Shown piece after piece: positions 15,904 to 24,653 of a stretch of 64,000 nt of DNA (within the stretch, counting starts at the first letter, position 1; each line of letters starts with the position of its first letter). This stretch comes from JAFAXD01 sp963833605 (GTDB lineage: Bacteria; Pseudomonadota; Alphaproteobacteria; Rhizobiales; Xanthobacteraceae), in assembly GCA_963833605.1 (NCBI GenBank), contig CAWHYZ010000005.1:1-64000 (forward strand), given 5' to 3'. Position numbers and translations under genes: made by a program. Under the pieces are notes generated by a model, which had not been told where the DNA came from, made no database searches, and worked only from the letters and a program-made list of their open reading frames with translations.

Positions 15904-18311
15904 GGGCGACGCTCCAGGGCATCGACCAATGCCGCAAGCTTCGCCGGGGTGAGCGGCAGATCGATCTCGGCCACGCCGAGCGCATCCGCAACCGCATTGG
16001 CGAGACATACCGGCGTGCTCATGCAGTTGCCTTCGCCGACCCCTTTGGCACCAAGCGGGGTGAACGGCGACGGCGTCTCGATATGCAGGATCACCGGGTT
16101 GGGGACTTCGGTCGACGTCGGCAGCAAATAATCCGCGAACGTGCCGGTCAGAAAGCTGCCGTCCGCGCCGTAGACAAACTCCTCATAGATCGCCGCACCG
16201 AGCGCTTGTGCGAAGCCGCCGGTGATCTGTCCTGCCACCATGCCGGGATGCAGAATGCGGCCGCAGTCGTGCATGGTGACATATTTGTCGATCCGCACCG
16301 CCCCGGTCGCGCGCTCGATCTCCACCGCGCAAAAATCGAAGATGAATCCGTGGCAAAGCGAGGAGTTGATCTCGTCGGCGTCATTCGGCGCGGTCAGCTC
16401 GGGCGGTGTCCAGAACACGGTCTCGCGCAGGGCCTGCGTATCCTCCGGCACCAGCGCGGGCGACCAGTGGCTCGCCGCCGCGAGCCGCGTGAACGCGACC
16501 GCGTTGTCGGGATTGCGACGCGCATGTACCTTTCCGCCTGCGAAGACGATCTCGTTTTCCGGCACGTTGAGCCCGGCCGCGGCATTGCGCTGCAGCTTTT
16601 GCTTGAGCCGGGCCGCGGCGAGCGCAACGGCCCCGCCGACCGCGGCGGCAAATCGGCTCGAATAGTTACCCGAGGCGATCGACCAGGCATCCCGCGCGGT
16701 GTCGAGTTCGGTCATCACGCGAATGTCACGCGGGGCGAGCCCGAACGCATCCGCAACGATCTGCGCCGCGACGGTGCGGTGCCCCTGCCCTTGCGGGGTC
16801 GAGCTCACGTGCACGGTGACGGCGCCGCCCGGATCGAGCGCCACCGTTGCGGTCGCCTGCGCCCCATTCTTGGGGCCGGCCCGTCGGCGCTCCTCGGCCG
16901 TGAGCAAGGTCGTGATGTAGCCCATATTCGACACGCTCGGCTCGACGATCGCAGCTAAGCCGATGCCGTAGATGCGCCCTTGCTTTCGGGCTTGTTCGCG
17001 GCGCGCGATCAGATCGGCGAGACCTCCATCCTTCACCGCGACCTCGATCGCACGTGCATAATCGCCGGAGTCGAGGCGGCCACCGGTGGCGGTACGATAG
17101 GGAAATGCACCGGCCGGAACGAGATTGCACCGGATCACGTCGAGCGGATCGAGGCCGAGTTCGATCGCAATGCGCTGCATCAGACGCTCGATCGCGTAGT
17201 AGAGCTGCGGCCCGCCAAAACCGCGGTTGAGGCCGGTCGGCGTCTTGTTGGTCAGCACTACGCGATTGCGCACTGCGACGTTGCGAATGTCGTAGGCGCC
17301 GGTCAGATTGCCGTGCATCCGGTAGAGCGTCGCAGGTTCGGGCGCGCGCAGATGGGCGCCAACGTCCTCGATCTGATCGAAGCGCAGTGCACTGATGCGC
17401 CCATCGGATTGGACGGCGGCTTCGATCCGCGTTTCACGATTCGTGGCGCTCACCAATGCGGCCAGATGCTCGAGCCGATCCTCGATCCATTTCACCGGCC
17501 GGCCCGCGACCCGCGCCGCAAGCCCCATCAGCACCACGTAGGGAAACACTGCCTGCTTGACCCCGAAACTGCCGCCGCTGTCCGGCGGCGTGCGCAAGCG
17601 CAGCCGATGGCCCGGCACCTTCAGGGCGCGCGCCATCACCGGGTGCAGGCTGAACGGGCCCTGAAAATTCGCCAGGACGTCGTAGGCGTCCTCGCCCGGA
17701 TCGTAATCCGCCACCACTCCGCAGGTTTCGATCGGGGTGCAGGAATTGCGCGGATAGCGGGCCGTCACGGCGACGCGGTGCGGCGCCTGCGCGAAGCACG
17801 CGTCCGGATCGCCGTAGCGAAACGACCGGTCACTTGCGATGTTCGAGCCAAGCTTTTCATGCAGCGGCGGACCGGCCGGATCGAGCGCTGCCTGCGGATC
17901 GATGATCGCCGGCAGCGGTTCGTAATCAACGTCCACAAGCTCGAGCGCATCTTCAGCGAGATAGCGGTCCGCCGCCACCACGACAGCGACCGGCTCGCCG
18001 ACATAGCGCACGCGCTCGACCGCGATCGGCCAGCATTCGATCGGCGCTCGGATACCAACCAGGAGGCTCGTGGACAGGGCCGTGACCTCCGCTGCGGTCA
18101 GCACGCCGGCGACACCGGGGGCGGCGCGCGCACGGCCCGCATCGACCGCGCGGATGCGCGCGTGCGCATGCGGCGAGCGCAGGATTGCGGCGTGCAGGCA
18201 GCCCGGCGGCTCGGCGAGGTCGTCGATGTAGCGCCCGCGTCCGGTCAGCAGCGCGGCGTCTTCCACGCGCTCGATCGATTGGCCGAGCCACTCACCTGTC
18301 GTGGGCGTCAT
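15900..18311 (-). CDS. hmfA: molybdopterin-binding large subunit, probable 2-furoyl-CoA dehydrogenase
   Basis: The large subunit has about 803 residues from ATG 18311 (MTPTTGEWLGQSIERVED); an in-frame start at 18383 gives an extra, unlikely leader. It carries GRGRYIDDL near the N-terminus, the substrate-site block RTPPDSGGSFGVK, the molybdopterin text STPQGQGHRTVAAQI, and the catalytic glutamate in GAKGVGEGN near the C-terminus, where water-derived oxygen is added to the ring carbon. It heads the minus-strand operon hmfABCDE-tctC-monooxygenase. Furoate assignment rests on gene order; nicotinate- or hydroxybenzoyl-CoA-type substrates cannot be excluded by sequence alone. Confidence 0.78.
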   Translation of the reverse strand: MTPTTGEWLGQSIERVEDAALLTGRGRYIDDLAEPPGCLHAAILRSPHAHARIRAVDAGRARAAPGVAGVLTAAEVTALSTSLLVGIRAPIECWPIAVERVRYVGEPVAVVVAADRYLAEDALELVDVDYEPLPAIIDPQAALDPAGPPLHEKLGSNIASDRSFRYGDPDACFAQAPHRVAVTARYPRNSCTPIETCGVVADYDPGEDAYDVLANFQGPFSLHPVMARALKVPGHRLRLRTPPDSGGSFGVKQAVFPYVVLMGLAARVAGRPVKWIEDRLEHLAALVSATNRETRIEAAVQSDGRISALRFDQIEDVGAHLRAPEPATLYRMHGNLTGAYDIRNVAVRNRVVLTNKTPTGLNRGFGGPQLYYAIERLMQRIAIELGLDPLDVIRCNLVPAGAFPYRTATGGRLDSGDYARAIEVAVKDGGLADLIARREQARKQGRIYGIGLAAIVEPSVSNMGYITTLLTAEERRRAGPKNGAQATATVALDPGGAVTVHVSSTPQGQGHRTVAAQIVADAFGLAPRDIRVMTELDTARDAWSIASGNYSSRFAAAVGGAVALAAARLKQKLQRNAAAGLNVPENEIVFAGGKVHARRNPDNAVAFTRLAAASHWSPALVPEDTQALRETVFWTPPELTAPNDADEINSSLCHGFIFDFCAVEIERATGAVRIDKYVTMHDCGRILHPGMVAGQITGGFAQALGAAIYEEFVYGADGSFLTGTFADYLLPTSTEVPNPVILHIETPSPFTPLGAKGVGEGNCMSTPVCLANAVADALGVAEIDLPLTPAKLAALVDALERRP

Positions 18312-18449
18312 CGCGGCGCGGCTTTCCCTGTTCTCCCGGTGACCGGGCTGCGCAATTGTTGGATAATGACCGCGGCCGCGCAAGCTCGGCGCTTTTGGGC
18401 CTCAGCCATTCTGATGAGCGCTGAGCATCATGTGGAGCAAGTAATCGCA

Positions 18450-19832
18450 ATGGCCGATGGAGTCACGTCCCTCGATCGATCGCGCGCTCATGCGCGCGCG
18501 CGCAACGAGCCGCAGCCGATCACGAGCCTGCGCGACTGGCTCGATCATCTGGCGGCGCGTGATCGGCTGGCGGTGATCAACCCCGGCGCCGGGCTGCGCT
18601 TCGAGCTCGCCGCAATCGCGAAGCGGCTCGACGGCGAGCGCGCCACCCTGTTCCCCGCGCCAGGCGGACACCGGATCCCGATCGTCTCGGGCCTCGTCTC
18701 GAGCCGCGCCTGGATCGCCGACGCGATGGGAGTCGGATCCGCGGAGGTGCTGACGCATTTTCAGCACGCCGCCCTCAACCCCGTGCCCTGGGCGCAGGTC
18801 ACATCCGCACCGGTCCAGGAAGTCGTGCACCACAACGTTGACCTTGCGAAGCTGCTGCCGTTGCCGGTCCACAACGAGTTCGACAGCGGGCCCTACATCA
18901 CGGCCGGGCTGCTCATCGCCCGCAACCCGCGCACCGGCGTGCAGAACGTATCGATCCATCGCTGCCAGTTGAGCGCACCAAACCGGCTCGGGGTGCTGCT
19001 ATTGCCGCGCCATGCCCACATGTTTTTCGAGATGGCGGAGCGCGACGGGGCGCCGCTTGATGTAGCGATCGTGATCGGGGTCGATCCGCTCACGCTGTTG
19101 GCCTCGCAGGCGATCGCCCCGATCGATTGCGACGAGCTCACCATCGCGGGCGCGCTGCACGGGCATCCTTTGCCGGTGGTCAAATGCATCGGCAGCGAAC
19201 TGCGCGTTCCCGCGGAGGCCGAGATCGTGCTCGAGGGCCAGCTGCTGCCGAACCTGCGCGAGCCCGAGGGTCCGTTTGGCGAGTTCCCGCAATATTACGG
19301 CGAGCGCGCCGACCGTCACGTAATCGAGGTCGACCTCATAACGCAGCGCAAGGATGCGATCTTCCACACCATCGTGGGCGGCGGGCTCGAGCATCTCCTG
19401 CTTGGCGCCATTCCGCGGGAAGCGACCCTGCTCGCCCATTTGCAGCGCAGCTTCCCGAACGTCCGCGACGTGCATCTCTCGCGCGGCGGCGTCTGCCGCT
19501 ATCACCTCTATGTGCGGATCGCCAAGCGCCAGGAAGGCGAGGCCAAGAACATCATGCTTGGTGCATTCGCCGGCCACTACGACGTGAAGCAGGTGATCGT
19601 GGTCGACGACGATGTGGACATCCACAACCCGGCCGAGGTGGAATGGGCGGTCGCGACCCGTTTCCAGGCCGATCGCGACCTTGTCGTCATCGCGGAGGCG
19701 CAGGGTTCGAAGCTCGATCCGTCCACGCGCGATGGCGTCGGCGCCAAGATGGGGCTCGATGCGACGAAGCCGTTGCGTGCCGGCGAGCTGGCGTTCAAGC
19801 GCATCCACGTGCCGGGCCGAAGAGCAGGTTGA
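18450..19832 (+). CDS. hmfF: UbiD-family decarboxylase, probable 2,5-furandicarboxylate decarboxylase
   Basis: The 460-residue protein (ATG 18450, with GGAG at 18434) has the UbiD layout: PVQEVVHHNVDLAKLLPLPVHNE, YITAGLLIARNP, NVSIHRCQL, and EPEGPFGEFPQYYG, whose E-x-P-F-G-E region belongs to the catalytic Glu-Arg-Glu network around the prenylated FMN. The frame is open for another 1.4 kb upstream, but that is the antisense of hmfA. In the HMF/furfural pathway HmfF converts 2,5-furandicarboxylate to 2-furoate, which hmfD-A-B-C-E then degrade; the divergent position fits. The prenyl-FMN maker (UbiX/HmfG) is not in the window. Confidence 0.78.
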   Translation: MADGVTSLDRSRAHARARNEPQPITSLRDWLDHLAARDRLAVINPGAGLRFELAAIAKRLDGERATLFPAPGGHRIPIVSGLVSSRAWIADAMGVGSAEVLTHFQHAALNPVPWAQVTSAPVQEVVHHNVDLAKLLPLPVHNEFDSGPYITAGLLIARNPRTGVQNVSIHRCQLSAPNRLGVLLLPRHAHMFFEMAERDGAPLDVAIVIGVDPLTLLASQAIAPIDCDELTIAGALHGHPLPVVKCIGSELRVPAEAEIVLEGQLLPNLREPEGPFGEFPQYYGERADRHVIEVDLITQRKDAIFHTIVGGGLEHLLLGAIPREATLLAHLQRSFPNVRDVHLSRGGVCRYHLYVRIAKRQEGEAKNIMLGAFAGHYDVKQVIVVDDDVDIHNPAEVEWAVATRFQADRDLVVIAEAQGSKLDPSTRDGVGAKMGLDATKPLRAGELAFKRIHVPGRRAG

Positions 19833-19863
19833 TCTGGAGCGGGTAACGGGGGCACTCGCAGCC

Positions 19864-19888
19864 ACCCAATGGCGCCAGGCCATTGGGT
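19864..19888. terminator. bidirectional terminator hairpin between hmfF and oleate hydratase
   Basis: ACCCAATGGC (19864-19873) and GCCATTGGGT (19879-19888) form a perfect 10-bp stem with loop GCCAG, placed between two convergent genes. There is no long T-run, so termination may be weak or Rho-assisted. Confidence 0.6.
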
Positions 19889-19952
19889 AGAACTTCGTAT
19901 ACGATCGCAACGTCCGTGCTGCACTCGCGGCGCGTCTGCGCTTGGCTCCTCG

Positions 19953-21554
19953 TCAGTGCATCAGTGTCTTCAGCGCATTGAACAACACGCCCGGGTCGTA
20001 TTTCCCCTTGTAGAGTTTTGAAACGCCCTTCCCGATATCGAGCAACGAATAGACCGCGATCTGGGCCGAGCGGACCGAGTACTCCACGGTGAACACGACA
20101 TCGTCGGAGATCTCGCAATATTGTCCAACGAAGGCGATGTTGGTCGTTCCCTTCGGTCTGACCATGGGCCGGTCGCCCTTCATTCTTGGCATGAATTGGC
20201 TGGTGATGAATGGCAGCATGCAAGGGATACAGTTCGAGGTCTTCAGGATCAGCGACTTGTGCGCGTCGAAACGCAGGTGACCCAGGAGCTCAATCAGCAG
20301 TTCCTCGCCCGTGCATTCGGACATCTTCTGCTTGACGAAGTTGCCCTCGGCGTCGACGAACAGGCCGTAACCCCAGCAGACGCGGATGTCTTGCGGCTGG
20401 CCGATAAAGTGGGGCTGATGCGGCAGCACTACCGATAAGAGCCAGTTCGAGTCGGTAAACGTCACGAGGCCGCCGGTACCGGCGGCATTGCCTGTAAATT
20501 TCTCCATCAAATTGAAGAAGGTCGGGTCGCGCATCGTCACCGTGAATGAGAGCCACTTCGATTCATCGACATTGCCATTGAAGACACCGGGTCGGCCAAA
20601 ATCGGCGTGCTTCTTGGCCAGGTTTTCCCACAGTGCCCAGGAGCCATCCTGGTCTTTGGCACCCAGCCTGGCCGGGGATGTCATCGATCCCAGGCTGGAG
20701 GCCGCGGTCATCGAGCCATTGGTGACAAAGACCAAGTCGCCGTCGCCAACGGCAATCGCATGCGGCACGCCATCGCGGACATATCGAATCCGCTCCACAC
20801 CCCTTCCCGCCGGGCCATATTTGAAGTCGAGGTCGCTCACCCGCGCGCCGGTCTCGAAGCGAACGCCACGCGCGGTAAGCCACGCCGTCAGCGGTCGAAC
20901 GATGGAATCGTACTGATTGTAAGGCGTCCGACGAATGCCGGCGAGCGTGTGAATACGGGGAAACTCCTGGATGAAACGGTTGATATAGCGTTTCAGTTCG
21001 ACCGCGCTGTGCCAAGGTTGGAATGCGAAGGTCGTCGCCCACATGTACCAGAAATTCGTCCTGAAGAACGATGGTTGGAAGACGTCCAAGATCCGCCTGG
21101 CCCCGAGCGAGCTTTCGGGAATCATCATGACCTTGATGAGATCCAGCCGATCCTGGTGGCCTAAGCCCAGGACTGAGACATCGACTTTCTCGCCAGCTCT
21201 CACCAGCCTTGAGTGTGAGTGGTATTTGAGCCTTTCGTTGAACTGATAGATTTCATCTTTGACTGTCTTGTTGGAATCGGTGAGCGAGGGAATGAAAGAG
21301 AGCAGGTCGAGCGTGCACGAATAGGCCTCATAGGTGAACATGCGCCCGCCTCGCATCACATAACCTTGGTCGGGCGACCCGCTCGCGTCCAGGCTGCCGC
21401 CAAGCAGCAGCGTCTCCTCGAAGACACAGATGTTGCTCCCCGGCACGCCGCCGTCCCGGATCAGGTATGCGGCGCTGGCAAGTGAAGCGATCCCGCCGCC
21501 AACCAGGTAGGCCTTCGTTTGGCTTTGCGGCGCGGATTGCTCGGTGCCAGCCAT
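19953..21554 (-). CDS. ohyA: oleate hydratase
   Basis: This 533-residue FAD protein adds water to the cis-9 double bond of oleate, giving 10-hydroxystearate. It has the dinucleotide text YLVGGGIASLASAAYLIRD, the family-specific RGGRMFTYEAYSCT, in which Glu and Tyr serve acid catalysis, ATTFAFQPWHSAVELKRY, and the C-terminal TTNIAFVGQYCEISDDVVFTVEYS. The length is close to the usual 550-590. No signal peptide is seen. It lies convergent to hmfF and 26 bases upstream of the IclR gene end, reading on the same strand; functional relation to the hmf genes is unclear. The enzyme can detoxify free unsaturated fatty acids. Confidence 0.9.
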   Translation of the reverse strand: MAGTEQSAPQSQTKAYLVGGGIASLASAAYLIRDGGVPGSNICVFEETLLLGGSLDASGSPDQGYVMRGGRMFTYEAYSCTLDLLSFIPSLTDSNKTVKDEIYQFNERLKYHSHSRLVRAGEKVDVSVLGLGHQDRLDLIKVMMIPESSLGARRILDVFQPSFFRTNFWYMWATTFAFQPWHSAVELKRYINRFIQEFPRIHTLAGIRRTPYNQYDSIVRPLTAWLTARGVRFETGARVSDLDFKYGPAGRGVERIRYVRDGVPHAIAVGDGDLVFVTNGSMTAASSLGSMTSPARLGAKDQDGSWALWENLAKKHADFGRPGVFNGNVDESKWLSFTVTMRDPTFFNLMEKFTGNAAGTGGLVTFTDSNWLLSVVLPHQPHFIGQPQDIRVCWGYGLFVDAEGNFVKQKMSECTGEELLIELLGHLRFDAHKSLILKTSNCIPCMLPFITSQFMPRMKGDRPMVRPKGTTNIAFVGQYCEISDDVVFTVEYSVRSAQIAVYSLLDIGKGVSKLYKGKYDPGVLFNALKTLMH

Positions 21555-21580
21555 CGCTGAGTACCTCCAAGGATGAATGA

Positions 21581-22357
21581 TTACCGCGCCACATGCTCCG
21601 CGATCCGCCGCAGCTCCGGCAGAAACGCCTCGCGCATTTCGTTGCGAGTGGTACGGGTCGCGTGGGACGCGAGGTTGATTGCGCCAACGGCCTGGCCATC
21701 GCGCTCGAGTACCGGCACCGCTATCGAGCGCAGGCCGCGCTCGAGCTCCTCGTCGACGATTGCAAAGCCCTGGGCGTGGTCGAGCCGTACGCGCTCGAAC
21801 AACGCCTGCAGGTCGGTGATGGTGTAGGGCGTGAACGGCTCGATACGCACCGACTGCAGCCGCCGCCAGATTTCTGCGTCATCCAAAAATCCGAGCTGGG
21901 CGCGGCCCAAGGCGGTGTGGAACGCCGGCAACCGGCTACCGACCGTGAGCGCGGTCGACATGATGCGGCGCGCCGGAATGCGGGCGACATAAACGATTTC
22001 GGCACCCTGCAGGATCGAACCCGAGCAGGATTCGCCCAGGCGCTCGCTCAGCTCCTTCATCAGCGGCAGCGCGCGGTCGACCCAGTTCTGCCCGGACAGG
22101 TAGGCAAACCCGAGATCGAGAATACGCGGCGTGAGCGCGAAGGCGCGACCCTCCTGCGCGACGTAGCCAAGCTGCGCGAGGGTGCGCAGGACGCGGCGCG
22201 CGGTCGCGCGCGAGAGGCCGGCCACGTCGGCGGCTTCCGACAGGGTCATGGCCGGCCGCTCCTTGCCGAACGCCGCCAACACCGTGAGGCCCTTGGCGAG
22301 CGTGGTCATGAATTCCTTGTCTTGACGCTCGTGCGGCTGTGGTCGCCTGCTGTCCAT
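21581..22357 (-). CDS. IclR-family transcriptional regulator (PcaR/PobR-like)
   Basis: I chose ATG 22357 (MDSRRPQPHERQDKEFMTTL), giving 258 residues, the normal family length; upstream codons would run into the operator. The N-terminal winged helix-turn-helix includes LAKGLTVLAAFGKERPAMTLSEAADVAGLSRATARR, and the C-terminal effector domain has SCSGSILQGAEIVYVARIP and LERGLRSIAVPVLERDG. PcaR/PobR/CatR-type members sense aromatic acids. The gene is divergent from the ABC transporter, with the operator at 22409-22433 between them, and the same operator precedes the HpaB-type gene, so these are the likely regulon. Confidence 0.85.
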   Translation of the reverse strand: MDSRRPQPHERQDKEFMTTLAKGLTVLAAFGKERPAMTLSEAADVAGLSRATARRVLRTLAQLGYVAQEGRAFALTPRILDLGFAYLSGQNWVDRALPLMKELSERLGESCSGSILQGAEIVYVARIPARRIMSTALTVGSRLPAFHTALGRAQLGFLDDAEIWRRLQSVRIEPFTPYTITDLQALFERVRLDHAQGFAIVDEELERGLRSIAVPVLERDGQAVGAINLASHATRTTRNEMREAFLPELRRIAEHVAR

Positions 22358-22408
22358 GCGGCCCCGGTGATTGACTCCATTTCCCTGTCGTTCAACACTT
22401 ACCGAAAA

Positions 22409-22433
22409 GCGAACGCTCGTTCGATTATCGAAC
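22409..22433. promoter_or_regulatory. predicted IclR operator in the divergent promoter
   Basis: GCGAACGCTCGT (22409-22420), seven bases, TCGAAC (22428-22433). It includes CGAAC-GCTC-GTTCG and a perfect GTTCGA-TTA-TCGAAC palindrome (22419-22433). The same arrangement is found at 9885-9909. It lies about 50 bases in front of both divergent start codons. Confidence 0.68.
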
Positions 22434-22485
22434 ATATAATGCGAGAGCGGGTCAAGACCCCGCCGCCATCAGCAGGGAGGAGGAG

Positions 22486-23799
22486 ATGAAGCACATTGGC
22501 ATTGACCGCCGCACATTGCTCAAGAGTTCCGCCGCGACCGGCGCGGTTCTCGCGACGGGCGCCATCGCCATGCCGGCCATCGCGCAGGCGAAGCCGGTCA
22601 AGCTCGGCTATGTGAGCCCGCAGACCGGGCCGCTCGCGGCTTTCGCCGAGGCCGACAACTTCATCATTTCCAATTTCAAGGACGCCACCAAGGCCGGCAT
22701 CAAAGTCGGCAGCGCGACCGCGCCGGTCGAGGTGATCGTCAAGGACAGCCAGTCCAACCCGAACCGCGCCGCTCAGGTCGCCAAGGACCTGATCGTGCAG
22801 GACAAGGTCGACCTGATGCTGGTCGCCTCGACGCCGGAAACCACCAACCCGGTCTCGACCCAATGCGAGATCGAAGAGGTGCCCTGCATCTCGACGGTGG
22901 CCCCGTGGCAGCCATGGTTCATCGGCCGCCAGGCCAATCCGGGCGGCGGCCCGCCGGCCTGGAAGGATTTCAACTACACCTACCATTTCTTCTGGGGACT
23001 GGAGGACGTGATCGCGGTCTTCACCAACATGTGGAGCCAGCTTCCAACCAACAAATCGGTCGGCGGCCTGTTTCCCAACGACGGCGACGGCAATGCCTGG
23101 GGCGACAAACAGGTCGGCTTCCCGCCGGTGCTGGACAAGCTCGGCTACAAGCTCACCGATCCGGGACGCTATCAGAACCTCACCGACAACTTCTCGGCCC
23201 AGATCAATGCGTTCAAGGGCGCGAACTGCGAGATCGTCACCGGCGTGGTGCTGCCCCCGGACTTCACCACGTTCTGGAAACAGGCTCTGCAACAAAGCTT
23301 CAAGCCGAAGGTCGCGTCGATCGGCAAGGCAATCCTGTTCCCGGTCGCGGTCGAGGCGCTTGGCCGCGACGGCAACAATCTCTCATCTGAAGTGTGGTGG
23401 TCACCGAGCCACCCGTTCAAGTCCTCGCTCACCGGCGTCAGCGCCAAGGATCTGGCCGCCGCCTACGAGGCCGCGACCAAGAAGCAGTGGACGCAACCGA
23501 TCGGATTCGTGCATGCCCTGTTCGAAGTCGCGGTCGACGTGCTCAAGCGCACGCCCCAGCGCGGCGACGCCAAGGCGACCGTGAAGGCGATCGCCGACAC
23601 CAACCTCGACACCGTTGTCGGTCACCTGCAATGGAACGGCGCCAACCTGCCGCCGTTCGCAAAAAAGAACGTCGCCAAGACGCCACTGGTGGGCGGCCAA
23701 TGGCGGCTCAAGGACGGCAACAAGTACGACATCGTGATCACCGACAACCGCACCGCGCCGATCATCCCCGCCGCCGGCAAGATGGAGCCGATCAGCTGA
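22486..23799 (+). CDS. Liv-type ABC transporter substrate-binding protein
   Basis: This 437-residue periplasmic receptor has a Tat-like signal (DRRTLLKSSAATGAVLATG, cleavage after IAQA) and the type I periplasmic fold of branched-chain amino acid receptors: VKLGYVSPQTGPLAAFAEAD, then VIVKDSQSNPNRAAQVAKDL. Receptors of this sort with permease pairs LivH/LivM often bind aromatic acids rather than amino acids in these bacteria. ATG 22486 follows GGGAGGAGGAG. It opens a four-gene operon and stands under the predicted IclR operator. Confidence 0.85.
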   Translation: MKHIGIDRRTLLKSSAATGAVLATGAIAMPAIAQAKPVKLGYVSPQTGPLAAFAEADNFIISNFKDATKAGIKVGSATAPVEVIVKDSQSNPNRAAQVAKDLIVQDKVDLMLVASTPETTNPVSTQCEIEEVPCISTVAPWQPWFIGRQANPGGGPPAWKDFNYTYHFFWGLEDVIAVFTNMWSQLPTNKSVGGLFPNDGDGNAWGDKQVGFPPVLDKLGYKLTDPGRYQNLTDNFSAQINAFKGANCEIVTGVVLPPDFTTFWKQALQQSFKPKVASIGKAILFPVAVEALGRDGNNLSSEVWWSPSHPFKSSLTGVSAKDLAAAYEAATKKQWTQPIGFVHALFEVAVDVLKRTPQRGDAKATVKAIADTNLDTVVGHLQWNGANLPPFAKKNVAKTPLVGGQWRLKDGNKYDIVITDNRTAPIIPAAGKMEPIS

Positions 23800-23826
23800 A
23801 TGGCCGATTGAAGTTTTGTTGTTGCT

Positions 23827-23920
23827 TCGTCATGGCCGGGCTTGTCCCGGCCATCTCGCTTAGTTAGCCACGGCAGTGCCCACCTGCTCGAGATCGCCGG
23901 GCCGAGCCCGGCGATGACGA
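23827..23920. repeat. palindromic repeat with two hairpins inside the ABC operon
   Basis: Two hairpins, ATGGCCGGG-CTTGT-CCCGGCCAT (23832-23854) and ATCGCCGGG-CCGAG-CCCGGCGAT (23893-23915), are themselves bracketed by TCGTCAT and ATGACGA. The text is of the dispersed GTCATGGCCGGGCTTGTCCCGGCCAT type seen in Bradyrhizobium. It separates the receptor gene from the ATPase and membrane genes and could stabilise the receptor mRNA. Confidence 0.8.
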
Positions 23921-23923
23921 CAA

Positions 23924-24652
23924 ATGAGGAACCCCGTGCTGCTCGAAATCAAAGGCCTGCGCAAATCGTTCGGATCAGTGGTCGCGGCGGATGACCTCGA
24001 TCTCGCGGTAGCGCGCGGCGAGGCACTCGGGATCATCGGCCCCAATGGAGCCGGCAAGACCACGCTGTTCAATCTGATCGCCGGCGGGCTCGCGCCTGAT
24101 CGCGGTGAAATTCGCCTCGACGGCCGCAACATCACCGCGGCGAGCCCGCATGAGCGCTGCGTCGCCGGAATTGCGCGCTCCTACCAGATCCCTCAACCGT
24201 TCGAAAACCTTACCGTATTCGAGAATCTGCTGGTCGGCGCCGTGCACGGCCGCCGGCAGAGCGAGCGCGACGCCGCCGGACCCTGCGGGGAAATCCTCGC
24301 GCGGACCGGCCTGATCGCGCGCGCCAATACGCCGGTAGCGTCGCTCAACCTGCTCGAACGCAAGCGGCTTGAAATGGCGCGCGCACTGGCCACCGGACCG
24401 CACCTCCTCCTGCTCGATGAGATTGCGGGCGGCCTGACCGAGGCCGAATGCCGACAGTTGATTTCGACCATCAAGGACGTGCATGCGGCCGGCACGGCAA
24501 TCGTATGGATCGAGCATATCGTGCACGCGCTGCTCGCGGTGGTGAGCCGGTTGATCGTGCTCAATTTCGGCCGCAAGGTCGCCGAGGGCGAGCCACGGCA
24601 GGTCATGACGTTGGCCGAGGTCCGCCAGATCTATATCGGCATCGAAGCGTGA
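23924..24652 (+). CDS. Liv-type ABC transporter ATPase (LivG-like)
   Basis: The 242-residue ATPase has Walker A GPNGAGKTT (residues 39-47), Walker B HLLLLDEIAGGLTEAE and a switch His in WIEHIVHAL. The usual signature LSGGQ is replaced by LNLLERKRLEMARAL, a variant known in this subfamily. LivG proteins normally work as a heterodimer with LivF, but no livF follows; the partner must be encoded elsewhere or this ATPase works as a homodimer. ATG 23924 lies at the edge of a palindromic repeat. Confidence 0.83.
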   Translation: MRNPVLLEIKGLRKSFGSVVAADDLDLAVARGEALGIIGPNGAGKTTLFNLIAGGLAPDRGEIRLDGRNITAASPHERCVAGIARSYQIPQPFENLTVFENLLVGAVHGRRQSERDAAGPCGEILARTGLIARANTPVASLNLLERKRLEMARALATGPHLLLLDEIAGGLTEAECRQLISTIKDVHAAGTAIVWIEHIVHALLAVVSRLIVLNFGRKVAEGEPRQVMTLAEVRQIYIGIEA

Positions 24653-24653
24653 C

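Noticed and set aside
16980..18449. A 490-codon open extension upstream of hmfF on the plus strand
   Set aside because: It is the antisense of hmfA, has no own motif, and arises from the GC-rich codon pattern; the UbiD part starts at ATG 18450.
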